64,000 nucleotides of DNA from Rhodocollybia butyracea (taxonomy: Eukaryota > Basidiomycota > Agaricomycetes > Agaricales > Omphalotaceae): assembly GCA_015501585.1 (NCBI GenBank), contig JADNRY010000090.1:62001-126000 (forward strand). The letters run 5' to 3'. The position numbers and the translations under genes were made by a program. The notes beneath the pieces were generated by a model, which had not been told where the DNA came from, did no database searches, and saw only the letters and a list, made by a program, of their open reading frames with translations. How positions within the stretch are numbered: the first letter of the stretch is position 1; each line of letters begins with the position of its first letter. Positions 1 to 11,215 of this stretch are shown here, in pieces.

Positions 1-2799
1 TGGTCCTGACCAATGCGGCTCGTTCCAAGCTCATTCCCACACATTTCAAGATGATGATGCGATCGACGGTCAGCCAGCAATCAAACCCTCTCTGGAAGCG
101 CCTAGCTAGGGACCATCTACATCTTGAGTACAATTGCCACGGGGTTCCCAAAGTTTAGGAAGTAATCAGACATAGCCCATCGTCGAGGGGTGGTCTTCAG
201 ATGGGGATATTTCACATGTTTCATTGACTACATATTGCCTCTTCCTCAATTGTTACATATACTACTCTGCCTTAATGTTAGTTTTGGCAGCAAGAAAATC
301 TGGCGGTTTCAGGTTGGTTTCAGGATTGTAGAAGGATTGTAAGCCGATTCGTCGATCACAAGGGCATGACTTTCGACATCTCGGGTGACAGCATTGTTTA
401 TCCTGGATCCAGATCTTCCCTGGGATCGTCTGTTGTCACCTTGACAGGTGGAGGTTTTCCAACATTGAGACCAAAAATTTTTGGGCTCTCTCAGTTCTAA
501 TTTAACTGTTCATCAGACCTATCTCATTCGATGAAGTTTAACAAAATCATTCGAACGATGTAAGTGTAAAAAAAACATATTTTTTGAGAAAAATAACAAC
601 TTCGGCTAGAACCATCATTCCACAATCACATCGTCGTCTTCACTGTCAACAGTCGCGCGCGGCCAACTTGAGCACCTCATGTGTTCTCAGCTTTTCACTT
701 TTATTTTACCTCTGCTATTATATCGACATCTAAATAGGTGCATAAAATCTTTTTTTTTTGTTGAGCAAAAACATTGAATTTTGGAAGAATCAGGCCACAT
801 AACATGTTACCTCGCAATAAAATAATGAATGGTCTAAGTCTATTTGAAAAAGTACCCCGCATCGGCATAATCACAACTGGTGATCATAACAAAAGGCTGG
901 CGCGCGAGTCTACTGGCCAAACATGAGAATAGTTAATAAGTTAGGCCTGAGTTGGACTTAAATTTACTCCCCTACAATAAGCTCAGTGCACTTATAAAGA
1001 AACCAAAACATGACAGTGCCTGTCCTGGGTGGAATTTGTTCTGACAGTGGTCATGAGCTATGAGATTTCATTGATATACTATATATATGCTGAAACCTTG
1101 AGAACCTTGCGCTTTTGACTCAAGGTTACTGCCTATCTGAATTTATTTCCTGTTCTGTTTTTCCTACTATATCTTTCCGTCATTTTTTACAACAGAACTT
1201 GTACCACCTGTTGTTCAGTGATTTTCCTTGAAAGAACTTGTGAATCAGTATGTTGTTACGAGCTAAGAATCCGTTAGTTTCAGTTCATAGTCTTAATTTG
1301 CTATAATAAAACATTGTTATCTATCGTTCACATTGTTTGTGGAACTCCAGGGTCTAAAGTTCAACAGGTTATAGGTAAGTCTAGTACCAATTCCAACAGG
1401 TGTTGAACTTGCCAGAACTTGCACAATTAATGCATAACTGACACCCTGAAGGCCTATGAAATACTCTTCTCATGTTGATGGTGCACATAACAAGGTGGAT
1501 AATGTTAATATTTCAATGAACAGTGGCCAGTTCCTTTGAGCACAGCTTGAAGCCATTTATGTGCAAACTAACAGCTACATGCAAGACACTGCAGATGTGT
1601 AGAGGGACATGATGGCAAGTGACACTCATATTTACTGCAGTGTACTGCTTAATACATGCTGGTGCACTACAAGCTGGCTAATCCCACTACATGTCCTTTG
1701 AATATGTCCCAGTTCCACTTCATCATTCATGACATGACAAAGCCAACCACTACCTTTCTCCAGAACCTGGTCAGTATTGAATGGCACCACCTTGCGCCGT
1801 GCGAACACCATTGCTGCCTCTCTATATTCTGTGTCCAGGATAAAATCTTAGGTTCTGTTACTTGTGATTAAGGATACACATCAACCTGGATCCAAACATT
1901 TGACCTACAGGTTTGACTCGTGGGAATACCCACCTGACTCGAATTTGAAGCATCCAGGTACCTGTTTCCACAGGTCATGTTGTGATAGGCTCCTGAGGGA
2001 AAATAGACAGCAGCAAGTATATTCCAGTTGTCCTCTCTGTGATGGTCAGAAGACAGAGAAAAATGGATGCAGAAGCATCCGCTGACTACAGTTTTGTACC
2101 TACATAAGATTACAAGCTTGGAATGACATAGTCCCAAATCCAACAGGTCATAAGTCACTTTTTGAAAACTTTCCAAAGCTGATTGAATTGATGTAAAGCA
2201 CTGCATGATTCTCAACAAAATTGTACAAAAACATTGTAAGACATATATAACTAACAAGTTCAAAATATAAAAAACCAACAGCGAAATATATCAAAGTCTC
2301 AAATGTGAAGTGTGTTGTAAATATCTAGTGCAGGGACTGAAGTGAGCTGTGAGATTTGACATATGGATGAATATGACATTGTATCATGTAGGTTGTGGCC
2401 TTGGAGAAAGCCTTACATACTGCAGAATAATAAATAGTTCTAGCGTAGTCCAGTACATACAAGACATCAGTAACTGGGGGAGTAATGATGGGTAAGTACT
2501 GCAGAGTTGTATCATATCCAATATGTGATTATCAAAGTGTTACATACAATAATATGCAGTGTAAGTCAAGAAAAGAAGGTAATCAACAGTGAATCTGGGA
2601 CAGAGAGCTACATAGCCAAAGACAACATCACAATCACTTGCCATTAGGAACAGCATTTGTATGTTTCTTGGAAGTATGGTTCCCTTTCTTAATATAAAGA
2701 GAAAGGGCACAAAACTCTCCTCAGCATTATGTTGAATAAGGAAGATGTTTGCTTTCTTACTTGTCAATCTCAGATAGCGTGGAAGGTGGTTGTGGTGAC
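1..2799. other. Decayed intergenic DNA, no gene identified
   Basis: I see no reading frame with a recognisable domain here; short open frames at 1656-2278 and 2540-2767 have no coding character. Around 1880-1985 there is a dispersed CAGGTACCTG-rich motif that returns at about 3990-4115, 7075-7140, 9360-9440, 9826-9905 and 10530-10680. At the last two places it flanks a transposase relic, so the copy here may be a solo terminus of the same element family. Confidence 0.5.
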
Positions 2800-2807
2800 T
2801 CGGTGAG

Positions 2808-3816
2808 TAGGGATCCGCACCGTAACCATATACGGTTACGGCCGTATGATTTATGGTGACTTACATCAGGAAAAGCCGTTTTTGCCTAGGTGACCCCAGA
2901 GTGGCCTAAAGCAAACTAGGTGACCTATGAATCCTATGGCATCCTAGGAATTTGGGCTCGTCCCTTGCCAGTCAAGGCTCTTGAGGATTCCCTAGGGTAT
3001 CCTACGCAAACCCAGGGCAAGCCTAGGTTTGCCCAGGTTTGCCCAGGTGTTCCCCAGGTGTTCCCCAGGAGCACCTGGGCAGACCTAGGCTTGCCTAGGG
3101 GATCCTCAAGAGCCTTGACTAGCAAAGGACGAGCCCAAATTCCTAGGATGCTATAGGATTCATAGGTCACCTAGTTTGCTTTAGGCCACTCTGGGGTCAC
3201 CTAGGCAAAAACGCCTTTTCCTGATGCTAGGACCATAACTGTAACCGTAAAGAGATCCAAAAAGCCTCTTACAGTTACGGTTACAGGTATTTTATGGTAA
3301 TTTTACGGTATACGGCCGTATAAAAATTTCTAAGACCTAAAACTTGAATTTCTCACATCTACATTCACTTTGAATGCATGCTCAAGGATCTTATGTTGAT
3401 TCTTGTATAGTATCAGCACACAAATGGTCTCTGTCTTCCGACAAAGGACCACCTCAACAATAAGCATATAATTCCCACAGTGATCTGATCTGATGGCTGA
3501 AGCTTATGCCAGTTTTTCTGACACTGAGAGCTCAATCTTGAAAAGCAGACAATTCTTTCCAACCGAAATACCATTTAGGGTATCCACATGAGCAAAAAAG
3601 CAGTCAGACAACCTCCTTGCCATCCTTGGCTTCGGAGTATTTTTACGGGCCGTATGGTACCCGTATACGGCTGTACATATACGGTCAGTATACGGTATAC
3701 GGCAGTACTGTAACCGTAACCATAAAATAGCTTTGCAAGCCTTATACAGGACGGTTACAGGTACCTGTAAAACCATAACCGTAAACCATATTATACGGTT
3801 ACGGTGCGGATCCCTA
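2808..3816. mobile_element. Non-autonomous hAT-like DNA transposon (MITE)
   Basis: The left end reads TAGGGATCCGCACCGTAACC and the right end is its reverse complement (GGTGCGGATCCCTA at 3803-3816). The element is flanked by a perfect 8-bp direct repeat, TCGGTGAG, at 2800-2807 and 3817-3824. An 8-bp target duplication with termini starting TAG(G)G is the known signature of the hAT superfamily. No transposase is encoded; the interior is made of repeated, near-palindromic GGTTACGG/CCGTAACC words (about 2811-2855, 3226-3330 and 3645-3810) plus the palindrome at 2864-3226. It depends on an autonomous partner not seen here. Confidence 0.8.
2864..3226. repeat. 363-bp near-perfect palindrome inside the hAT-like element
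   Basis: The left arm starting CATCAGGAAAAGCC reappears as its reverse complement ending at 3226, with few mismatches over about 150 bp per arm. The same peptide beginning MTYES can be read on both strands (2920 plus and 3170 minus), which is simply the palindrome read twice and not a gene. The central part is built of CCTAGG and CCCAGG words. It may be a nested foldback element or the result of a break-and-copy event inside the host element. Confidence 0.85.
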
Positions 3817-3989
3817 TCGGTGAGGAATGACAACATCACCGAACCAATGTTATGTATAACAGTCAGACATAAGGGCCCTTACAGTATTGAATAAAGATGG
3901 ACACAAGTCCAAATGCAGGTATACATGGATCTGCCGCACAGGCCCATGTGGAAAAAAATCATGACCCAGCACTTGATCAGGACTGACGA

Positions 3990-4115
3990 GAAATGGGTAC
4001 AAAGATATGACAAATCCAGGTCATGCAGGTGTACCTACAGGTACCTGGATGTATTTCTACTGACAATGTGCTTTACAAAATCTGTAAACTCCCAAGGATA
4101 ACCTGTGGCCTGACC
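3990..4115. repeat. Dispersed CAGGTACCTG-rich inverted motif
   Basis: Palindromic words (CAGGTACCTG, TCATGCAGGT, GACCTGCACCTG) are clustered here. The same vocabulary forms the inverted termini around the pogo-like relic at 9858-10678. This looks like an orphan terminus of that family. Confidence 0.4.
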
Positions 4116-4219
4116 TGCACCTGTTAATTGATCTAGTTTGTACTGGTCTATGAAATGTGTTACAAAACAACTGTAACAACTAATGAACAATACCGCACTA
4201 AAACAGACTATCAAATTTA

Positions 4220-5360
4220 GGAGCAAGGTTGAGTTGTCACAGATTCCTCCGGGATAACAATAAGATCAGATTAAGCTGGCGAACACAAACTCCAGTACTG
4301 AGCATAAGGCTAGCATGGTGACTATATCGATTAAGCTCTGCGGACAGAGCTAGCTCTCTAAGTTGAAATGTGAACAACATGTGGGTGTGGGTGTGTAGTG
4401 GGGATGCAAACAAACAAAGTAAGAATACTCCCAGGGAAACTCTGGCTCTGGCTAGTTGTCGAACTACAAAGCTCTGAAACACTCCTGGGCAAACTCTGGC
4501 ACCTGTTGGTGAATCACCATAAAGTCCCTAACCAAACTCTGGGTTAAGCTACTAAACTGAAGGTAATACCAATTTACCAGGAACTCATACCACACACTTA
4601 GTGTCTTACTAACTTTTCAGCTAGCTAAGGAACCCTCACTCTGGAGACAAATAATCCCTTACTAGAAACTGTCCACTCTAAGGAAGCAGCTAGGTTTAAC
4701 TTGGTTATAATTACACACTTAAAGTCCTAACCAGAAACTCAAGTGGCCACAAGGTTCAGCAGTGAAGTATCAGTCCTTATTAAAGTGGCTAGATGTCACA
4801 AGTCAGCGGCACCAACACTCTCTAATGTATAACATGGGGGAAATAACTTCTAATTGAAGAAACAACTACCAATCTTGTACTTTGGAGGTGGTGGTAACTC
4901 GTATTTATAGGTACATACCCTAAGCTTATATAGAGAGGAGAGAGAGTTTAATACCCAAAGAACAAAAACATACAGACTATAAGAGAGAAACTGGGAGAGA
5001 GAGACAGAGAGTTGGCTAGGAAAGGAAACCCACCACCATAAAAGGTATATAGGATATGGTAAAACTGTCCAAACTACTACATATGCCCAAATCGGGTAGT
5101 AACCCGCATATATTAAAATGGTTAAAGTCCTTTGGTCCTAGACAGTGATTTGCCCCACAATCTGCAGGTTCATCTTTCAGGCAGTAGTGAATGTACCTTG
5201 CGTACTTGCAATTCCCTGTCTTACTCATGGTATTATAATGTTAATGGCGAGCTTGCCGTAGTCTGGCAGTCAGAAGTAGTATTTGGAACCACTAGCCTGG
5301 CAGTGCACTAGCTTTCTAACTATACCCCAATCATGGTACTAACTGAGTGAGCTAGCCCAG
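4220..5360. other. Non-coding, unassigned repeat-like DNA
   Basis: No coding region is supported. The stretch has repeated CAAACTCTGG-type words at 4436-4545 and a purine-rich GAGAGA tract near 4935-5010. It could be an eroded LTR or transposon flank, but I see no clear ends or target duplication. Confidence 0.35.
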
Positions 5361-6158
5361 TGTAAGGATCTAGGCAGAATCCTTCGAGTGCAGGTTATGA
5401 ACCTAGAAACCAAAATGTGGATATGCTCCATACTGCTACTGTTCAGCTGAACTGGGAAAGTTGGTTTGAGATGTGAAAGGATGTGAGTGTAGAATGGTTC
5501 CAGAGTACCTATGAGATGTAAGACTTGTGTCGGAATTGTCCAAGGGACTAATATACGGACAGCAAGTCTGTACAGGCAATAGAATGAGCTTGGCGAGTAA
5601 GCCTAAGAGTAAGTGAGTTTTGGACTCCAAGGGTAGGACCCGCTAAGTGCAAGTGGCTTTGGATACAACTAAGTAGGCAGCGGAAGGTCCGCAGAGGCTG
5701 AACAGATGGCATGCAAACAAGTCGGATCCGAATAGAGTAAATTGCAGAGGTTGTGAAAATGATGGAGTGAAAAAACAGAGTTAAAGAACCAGATAAAGCA
5801 AGAAACCAGAACACACAAAAGCACAATATTTCTAATCTACTGTACCTGACATGGTACAGAACTATATAAAGGGTACTCGAGGACCAGAGTAGCAATAGGT
5901 AATAATCCAAGAGTAGAGAAGACAAGAATAGCCAAAAGTAGTACAAGGAATGAAAGACAATGATGGACATAAGTGGAAGTGGTGGGATGAGCATAAAGCA
6001 TATATATGATTGTAAGAATGATGGAGAATGGATGGGCGGGTTCATAGAATCAAGACAGAAGCAAAGTGGAAGTGTATTAGAAGCAGAAATGCGGCAGGAG
6101 CAGATTATGTAATGGTAAGTGGGAAACATTTGCAGTCTGTATATACCTAGGGCATGAT
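5361..6158 (-). mobile_element. Diverged LTR, same family as 54300-55143
   Basis: Read on the minus strand the copy should begin TGTCATGCCC and end CCTTACA. Here the start has decayed (GCATGATC instead of GCATGACA on the plus strand) while the other end, TGTAAGGATCTAGGC, is intact at 5361. Along its length it follows the LTR at 54300-55143 segment by segment, including the TATATAAAGGGTACT element near 5864-5881. Base changes are far more numerous than among the 54-59 kb copies, so this is an old solo LTR or LTR fragment. Open frames in it (5436-6285 minus) are incidental. Confidence 0.75.
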
Positions 6159-7070
6159 CCTCAGTGTCTATAAGTATTTTACTTTCTAGAAACACTATCG
6201 CCAAAGTTCTATAGTTCTTTATGATGTGGTGGACCTCTGCATACTGGACTACTACCATGCAGTTCATGTTAGTCCTGGCATGCAATTTATAATATTCATT
6301 TTATCTTCAGCAACACAGTACCAAGTCTTATGCAAATTTGCTAGTTGACTCTGTCAGACAATATCTCCACTTTGTTCCAAACCATGGCTTTGGAATATCT
6401 TGATTCCCTTGTAGGTTGTAAGATCTCTAGTATTCTGGTAAGCTAGCCAATTCTAAGTACAAGGTTTGCCTTCCCTCTTTAAACATATCCCTGGGTGATG
6501 CGTCTGCTAGCTCTTATCCCACTTTGAGACATCCTTTTTGTAGAGTGATTAGCTCCTGAGTAGAAACTAGGTTGACTAGCCTAGTGTTAACATCTCTGGA
6601 CACCTCAAGTACTGTACTTAGATGTAGGGAGGCAACCGTTATGTGACCTGTCACGGTGAAATGCTAGCAACCAGGCCAATTTTGGCCATGCCACACCTTA
6701 AATTTGGCAACCAAAACCTACCTAAGTGCAGCAGTAAGCTTTAAATTTTTATATGTCACAGTCCCAAGTTAGCAACAGACCAAAAATTGACCGTGACATC
6801 ATGGTATTCTGGCAACGCAACCGGGCCTCCATGACTGTGACTGTTGCCTCCCTACATCTGAGTACAGTATTCCTGCTAGCTTGGCTTCCGACTATGCTTG
6901 AAGGTGTATCATAACAGCTAGCTAAGTATAATTGTTAAGATACTATGCTTATGCTACAACTACCACACTTGGGCTCCATATAGTTCTCTCATTACATTGC
7001 ATATACTACACAGTGTGTCAAAAAGTATAGTTACATGCCTAGGTGCAAAAATCATGTATTACCATGAGAG
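6159..7070. other. No gene identified
   Basis: AT-rich DNA without a coding signal. A weak inverted arrangement is visible around 6600-6860, where the phrase beginning CTGTACTTAGATGTAGGGAG is mirrored by CTCCCTACATCTGAGTACAG. This suggests a small foldback element of about 250 bp. Confidence 0.4.
6612..6866. repeat. Small inverted-repeat element (MITE-like)
   Basis: The left part ACTTAGATGTAGGGAGGCAA at about 6617 is mirrored by TTGCCTCCCTACATCTGAGT at about 6843-6862. Between them are AT-rich, partly mirrored words (TTGGCAACC and TAGCAAC). The size and terminal repeats fit a MITE; no clear target duplication was found, so the class is open. Confidence 0.45.
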
Positions 7071-7290
7071 TGGGTACCTGAATCTGGGGCATCCACAGCA
7101 GATGGGTATTACTACAGGTCAAACCTGCAATTCACCTGCTGGAAACTGGACTTGTGTCCATCTTATTATTGAAACTTTCAACAACACAAGTTATAGAATG
7201 ACTCTCCAAGTGGCTGACAAAGGTAAGCACAAAGTGAAGCACCTGGAAGGAACAGCTTTCCTACAAACATTAACATGAAGGTTGCCTTGA

Positions 7291-7562
7291 AGTGATCCAT
7301 GATGTTTGTGATGTTTGTGATGTTTGTGATGTTTGTGATGTTTGTGATGTTTGTGATGTTTGTGATGTTTGTGATGTTTGTGATGTTTGTGATGTTTGTG
7401 ATGTTTGTGATGTTTGTGATGTTTGTGATGTTTGTGATGTTTGTGATGTTTGTGATGTTTGTGATGTTTGTGATGTTTGTGATGTTTGTGATGTTTGTGA
7501 TGTTTGTGATGTTTGTGATGTTTTGTGATGTTTGTGATGTTTGTGATGTTTGTGATGTTTGT
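7291..7562. repeat. 9-bp minisatellite, about 29 copies
   Basis: The unit TGATGTTTG is repeated almost perfectly for about 270 bp. One unit near 7519-7523 has an extra T, which shifts the register. Because the unit is a multiple of three, every frame on both strands is open, giving spurious proteins of CDV, MFV, HHK and SQT repeats. It lies just upstream of the decayed Ulp1-like gene. Confidence 0.95.
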
Positions 7563-9060
7563 GGTGCTCCTGACTGTGCATCTTAAAATCAAAGTGAGGT
7601 TTATTGAATTCAATGACAGGCATTGCCAGGTATGCATTGAAAGCATCAGACAGCTTTACAACTTTTTTGTAAAGTTCTTTCACTGTGGATACCTCCACAG
7701 CCATGATGTTCAAACAAAGGAGCCACTTCGCCAGTACACATCACATTCTTTGGTGAATGGTGTTCCTGCCAAATGGTGTACATGTGATCTCTGCAGACTC
7801 AACCTCGGACAGATTTGTATGATCACCCCACAATGTGCTTCACATTCCATACATGGCCTTGTGGGATTCCAGAGGTTGGAAGGTTAAAACCAAAGAAGGG
7901 TAGCACTGAAGGTTCATTACATTGGGTTCTGGTTGTGATTGATGGCTAAAGTCAGCAGTTCCTCTATGGCGACTCACTATCTGGCAAAAAGATGCCTGTT
8001 ATACCAGAGAAGATGCTAAACTCACTTACAGCTTGGAAGGAAAGGCATAGTTTTCTGAAGTATTTGACTGAAGTCCTTCATATGAGCCAGCAGCAGGATA
8101 ACCATTCATGTGGTATCTGCTCCACAAATGTGCTTGAACATTTCCTTCTTCCAAAGAACATCAAGCTTGTCTGGCCAACTCAACTTGCAGCAGCACAGTT
8201 ACAAGCCATAAATAAGATTGCTACCCATTGTCAGCTATTTGTGAGTCCCTTCCAAATAATTATATCTGTGTACAGGCTAACTAGTAAAGCAGGCCAATGA
8301 CAATGACACTGTTTCATTGGCATCCACAGCATTAGACATCACCAGTATCAAGATCAGCGACTGCAATGGAAGCATATCAGTGACTGTTACACTGAGCAAT
8401 GCTAAATTTACCTTCATGGCTCCCAATTGCAGTACCTTTTCTATTATGCAAGAGCTTCACGTTTCTCAAAACCACTTGCATGAACACAAAAGCTCTCATG
8501 GACAACCACAAGCTCAGAGTACTTGAAAAAGCCCAATATTGAGAACTGCAAAAAGAACGTATCAGCAACTGTTGCACAAAGTGACACCAAATTTACCTTC
8601 ACAGCTCCCCATCGCAGGACTGCCATTGCACCTATTCCAGAGAAACCTCACTTTCCTCAAAAATGTTTCCATGAACATGAAAGCTCTCCTGAACAACCAG
8701 CAAGTGCATAGTCCTCAAAGAAGCCAAAGCAGGAACACTTGGATGTGCTGAATGTGGAAAAGAAATGGTGTAGCCTTGACAGTTTCTTCCAAAAGGTTAC
8801 ACCAGAGGAGCAAGCTAGGCGGCAGAAGCATGAGGCAGAGCGGCTCTGGAATATATACGAGAATGAGCAAGATAAAAGAGAGAGAGCTGAAGGAGATAAA
8901 GTACTTGATACATGCAAAGCCAACAAGATCTGGCAACAAGAGTTTTGGGATTGAAAGAAAGCCAACAAGAGTGCAGACAGTTGGACGCCCTACAAAAATT
9001 GGTAAAAAAAGTAAGCCTCCAAATGGCATTATTCAGTCTCATATTGACCTATTTTCAGGA
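7563..9060 (+). pseudogene. Ulp1-like (C48-type) cysteine protease relic
   Basis: The core keeps the order of a Ulp1/SENP-type active site: a His-Trp pair (codon at 7920-7922, context LHWVLVVIDG), an Asp in YGDSLSG (codon 7971-7973) and a Cys in NHSCGICSTN (codon 8109-8111). Downstream, 8739-8954 encodes a charged coiled-coil tail (LDSFFQKVTPEEQARRQ), a layout common in transposon-linked Ulp1-like genes of Agaricomycetes. The gene is dead: an in-frame TAA sits at 7947-7949 between His and Asp, and further stops and frame changes occur at 8298, 8524, 8709 and 8952. The N-terminal part upstream of the minisatellite is not recognisable. Confidence 0.6.
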
Positions 9061-9857
9061 ATGCAACATTGATGATGGCAATGAAGACATGGGAAATCCT
9101 GCTAAAACTTCACACCCTAGACACCAGTTGAAGGATGAGATCTGAGACAGCAACTGAGATGAACATACTCAAGGACACAAGCATGTGAAGATCACTGGTA
9201 ACACACAGAGGATGAACTACTTTTATCCTCTGATATAGAGTCAGATTCAACAAGCAGCAAAGAAAGCAGGAAAACCTTGGGTTCTGACAGAAATCATCCG
9301 AATTGTGAAGCAACACAACCCAGAAATGTTCAAGCATCTCCTACCCCAAACACTACACCAGTGGAATTCACCGGATCCCAGTACCTGTTCCCATGGGTCA
9401 TGTTTCTGAAAATAACCCAAACCTGTGGGTAACTGGACATTTTCAGCAGCAATATATATTGAACACAATTTTTACTATAAGTATAAGGACTGTTATTATG
9501 TACTACTATTTAACATGTACAAATTACTAGTCATTTAGCTGGGGGAAAGAAACAAGGTTGTGGCACCTTATAGTAATATGATGCCACAAGGTCACACTGG
9601 CCAGAACCTATGTTGATATATTCTGGGGTCATGTACAGTGGTGTTCCAAGATCATGTAACCGAGTGGCAGCTCTCTATAAGATGTTGCAACCTTGTTTCT
9701 TTTTCCTAACAAGCAACTGTTCATGTAAATGTGATAGGAACATAATAAATAGTTTATAATGTAGGCAAATATACAGTTGTAAACATATATTAAACTTGTT
9801 GAATATAGAAAGTGGCAGGTCACAGGTACCTGCAGGTTGACCTGTGCCAGACCCACA

Positions 9858-10678
9858 GATCCTGGTACCTGTTTTCCACAGGTCCAGGTCAGGTCACAGG
9901 TTGCATTTATTTTGCTCAGGTATCTATGAGGCGGACCCAGGTTTACCAGGATCCAGACTCATGTCCATCCTTAGTCTCTTTGACAAATTGATGATGAGAT
10001 TGCTCACCGAGAGTCCAGCATGGCTACCCAGAACTTACAAAAAAAACTCTGCGCATCTCAGTGCTCTTTGTGAGACCGGGACAGTGCTGAGTTCAATGAC
10101 AATATGTGCAATGATGGTTGGGCTGATCAAAGATCATGTACCTGAGCTTTTTGACCAGTTGCTCTCTGATGGACCAAAGTTTCGTTGTTCAGAACTTTAT
10201 TACTGATATGATGGGTTGGAGCTTCCAAACAACAACATGTGCTGCTCAAAAACTCCCCCAGAACATCAATGAGATTGCACTTGAGGCATATTTACAGGAG
10301 GCATACCTTATACTCAATTACAGTATCGCTCCTGAGTTTTGTAGAAACACAGATCAGACACAGACTGTCTTCCAGCAAGGAACAGGAAATACCTGGCATC
10401 AAAAGGGTGACAAGCAGGTCCCTGCAGCTGGTATTGATGAGAAAAGAGTGTTTATCCTGGCTCCATCTATCTCAGCCAGTAGAGACCAGATCCACTGCAT
10501 GGGTACCAGCGGAAAATAATCCTGACCCGTGACTGACCTGGACCCATGGGAAACAGGTACTAGGTCATGCAGGTCAATCTGGAGATATTGGTACTAAAAT
10601 GGTACTTACAGGGTCCTGAAGTCACCAAAGGATGACCTGTGACTGACCTGGACCCATGGGAACAGGTACCTGGATCCA
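9858..10678 (+). mobile_element. Decayed DNA transposon with inverted CAGGTACCTG termini
   Basis: The left side reads GATCCTGGTACCTGTTTTCC followed by a CAGGTCCAGGTCAGGTC run (9858-9900). The right side (10631-10678) carries the reverse complement GATCCAGGTACCTGTTCCC plus GGTCCAGGTCAGTC, and a second right-hand copy lies at 10520-10565. A pogo-like transposase remnant sits between them. The exact outer ends and the target duplication were not resolved. Confidence 0.5.
9961..10520 (+). pseudogene. pogo/Tigger-like DDE transposase relic
   Basis: Two overlapping frames carry the remnant. Frame one (to 10203) has ESPAWLPRTYKKNSAHLS; frame two (from 10136) continues with MMGWSFQTTTCAAQKLPQNI, the DNA-binding to catalytic linker. 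It then shows NTDQTQTVFQ and GIDEKRVFILAPSIS, which match the first catalytic Asp region of DDE_1-type (CENP-B/pogo-like) transposases of basidiomycetes. A frame change near 10170-10200 and the loss of everything after about 10520 leave no intact catalytic core. Confidence 0.55.
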
Positions 10679-10680
10679 GC

Positions 10681-11215
10681 ATCCCGCCACCTCCACTCCT
10701 CATCCTAGCTTCGCACCACAGCTGAATCTTCCTACCGTCGAATCACCAGAACATACAATTGTGCCACAAGCCCAAGTAACACAGCCAATGCCCACTCTGA
10801 GAGTGTTTACAGGTCCTTCCAAAACTCCAACTTCCATAGCACAACCACCACCTGCAGTATTCAAACCTCCTTCTGTCACCTCTCCAAGGAAAATCAATGT
10901 GTTTATGCCAAGATCTTCTACCAAACCCTCCCCTGCGAAACCTGCCCTGAGGCAATTTTCAGCTGCTTTCGCCCCACCGGTAGCTCGATCCACTCCAAAA
11001 AAAGCTGTGGAAGATAATGCAGTTGAATCTTCGCATACTGTGCCTAATAAGCGAGAACACACAATTTCTGCACCTTCTTTGGTGGATTCTGACAGACCCT
11101 CCCCAGCAAAGCGTCAGGCCATACAGTTGAACCAATCAAATAAAGTGGTTCTGTTTACTCTTACCTCTTCTGAACCATCTCCGGTGAGGAGCGTTGAGAA
11201 ACCAAGACTCCTTTC
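10681..11215 (+). CDS. Pro/Ser/Lys-rich disordered coding fragment, unknown
   Basis: An open frame continues from the transposon terminus through this stretch. It encodes a low-complexity segment rich in Pro, Ser, Thr and Lys (for example SPRKINVFMPRSSTKPSPAK) with no recognisable domain. Codon use looks protein-like, unlike the repeats before it. The apparent ATG at 10656 lies inside the transposon terminus and is probably not native. The frame runs by chance into the antisense of the methyltransferase copy and stops at 11276. Likely one exon of a broken host or transposon gene. Confidence 0.35.

Noticed and set aside
2920..3170. Two similar 78-residue proteins on opposite strands
   Set aside because: They are the two arms of one palindrome and not a conserved gene.
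5548..6285. 245-residue minus-strand frame
   Set aside because: It lies across an old LTR. The same region in the younger LTR copies gives different, shorter frames, so it is incidental.
7291..7562. CRISPR-like array
   Set aside because: The units are 9 bp with no unique spacers, and the window is eukaryotic.
7191..7887. Long frames of CDV, MFV, HHK and SQT repeats on both strands
   Set aside because: They are translations of the 9-bp minisatellite. The period is a multiple of three, so all frames stay open; there is no conserved protein.
10700..11062. Gly-rich minus-strand frame
   Set aside because: The antisense of a Pro/Ser-rich coding segment gives Gly/Ala-rich shadows; the plus strand has the better composition.
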